Shown in pieces: positions 7,719 to 7,779 of a DNA stretch of 7,779 bases. Each line of letters starts with the position of its first letter. Within the stretch, counting starts at the first letter, position 1. The stretch comes from an uncultured Christensenellaceae bacterium. GTDB lineage: Bacteria; Bacillota; Clostridia; Christensenellales; Christensenellaceae. The notes beneath the pieces are model-generated. The model did not search any database and was not told where the DNA came from. It saw only the letters and a program-made list of their open reading frames with translations. Both the position numbers and the translations under genes were made by a program. The stretch covers positions 1 through 7,779 of the forward strand of contig CAKSBK010000037.1 of the NCBI GenBank assembly GCA_934438035.1, given 5' to 3'.

Positions 7719-7741
7719 AACCACGCGATAGTCGCGTGGTT
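7719..7741. repeat. Perfect 10-bp inverted repeat with 3-base loop, role unresolved
   Basis: AACCACGCGA (7719-7728) and its exact complement (7732-7741) flank a TAG loop. On the + strand there is no T-run after it, so it is not a + strand terminator. On the - strand the stem base runs into TTTT (7720-7717), making a weak terminator for a possible convergent gene entering from the right. It could also be a hairpin end of an IS200/IS605-type element or a dispersed palindromic repeat. The sequence beyond 7779 is needed to decide. Confidence 0.6.
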
Positions 7742-7779
7742 CAAAAAAGCTTAAGCGGTGAGGAAAAAACTCCTAATGT

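Overview
This 7.8 kb window looks like ordinary chromosome from a Bacillota/Clostridia-type bacterium. The evidence is moderate AT-leaning base composition, strong purine-rich Shine-Dalgarno sites, sigma-A-type promoters, a bacterial-type asparaginyl-tRNA synthetase, tandem peptidoglycan-binding repeats of a kind common in Clostridia, and a large FtsX-type permease with a built-in coiled coil. The lineage is an inference; no rRNA or other phylogenetic marker is present.

Layout. Bases 1-461 (+) are the C-terminal end of a protein with two PG_binding_1-type repeats, cut by the left edge. It converges on asnS (499-1893, -), and one perfect palindrome with T-runs on both sides (466-500) serves as a shared bidirectional terminator. 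Between asnS and the next gene lies a 194-base divergent intergenic region (1894-2087). It holds two back-to-back promoters with identical elements (TTGAAA, 17-base spacer, TAAAAT) and no visible T-box. Rightward from there runs a compact three-gene unit: an alpha-D-phosphohexomutase (2088-3575), an ABC ATPase of the MacB/LolD/FtsE class (3597-4298), and a 1121-residue double-FtsX permease (4300-7665) starting one base after the ATPase stop codon. A strong intrinsic terminator (7679-7708) closes the unit. A separate perfect 10-bp hairpin (7719-7741) follows near the right edge; its role is unresolved. No gene-free stretch exceeds 300 bases.

How the genes work together. The ATPase and permease almost certainly form one complex. 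Its N-terminal extracellular part carries about 338 residues of predicted coiled coil with a helix-breaking segment near its middle, which suggests a long antiparallel hairpin projecting into the cell wall. The architecture invites comparison with FtsEX, which drives wall hydrolases through coiled-coil partners, but the substrate or role cannot be read from sequence. The co-directional phosphohexomutase would supply hexose-1-phosphates for envelope or storage polysaccharide and is probably cotranscribed, although a functional link is only inference. I see no CRISPR array, phage gene, tRNA or rRNA. I do not see a clearly undescribed system; the coiled-coil permease is the best candidate for follow-up.
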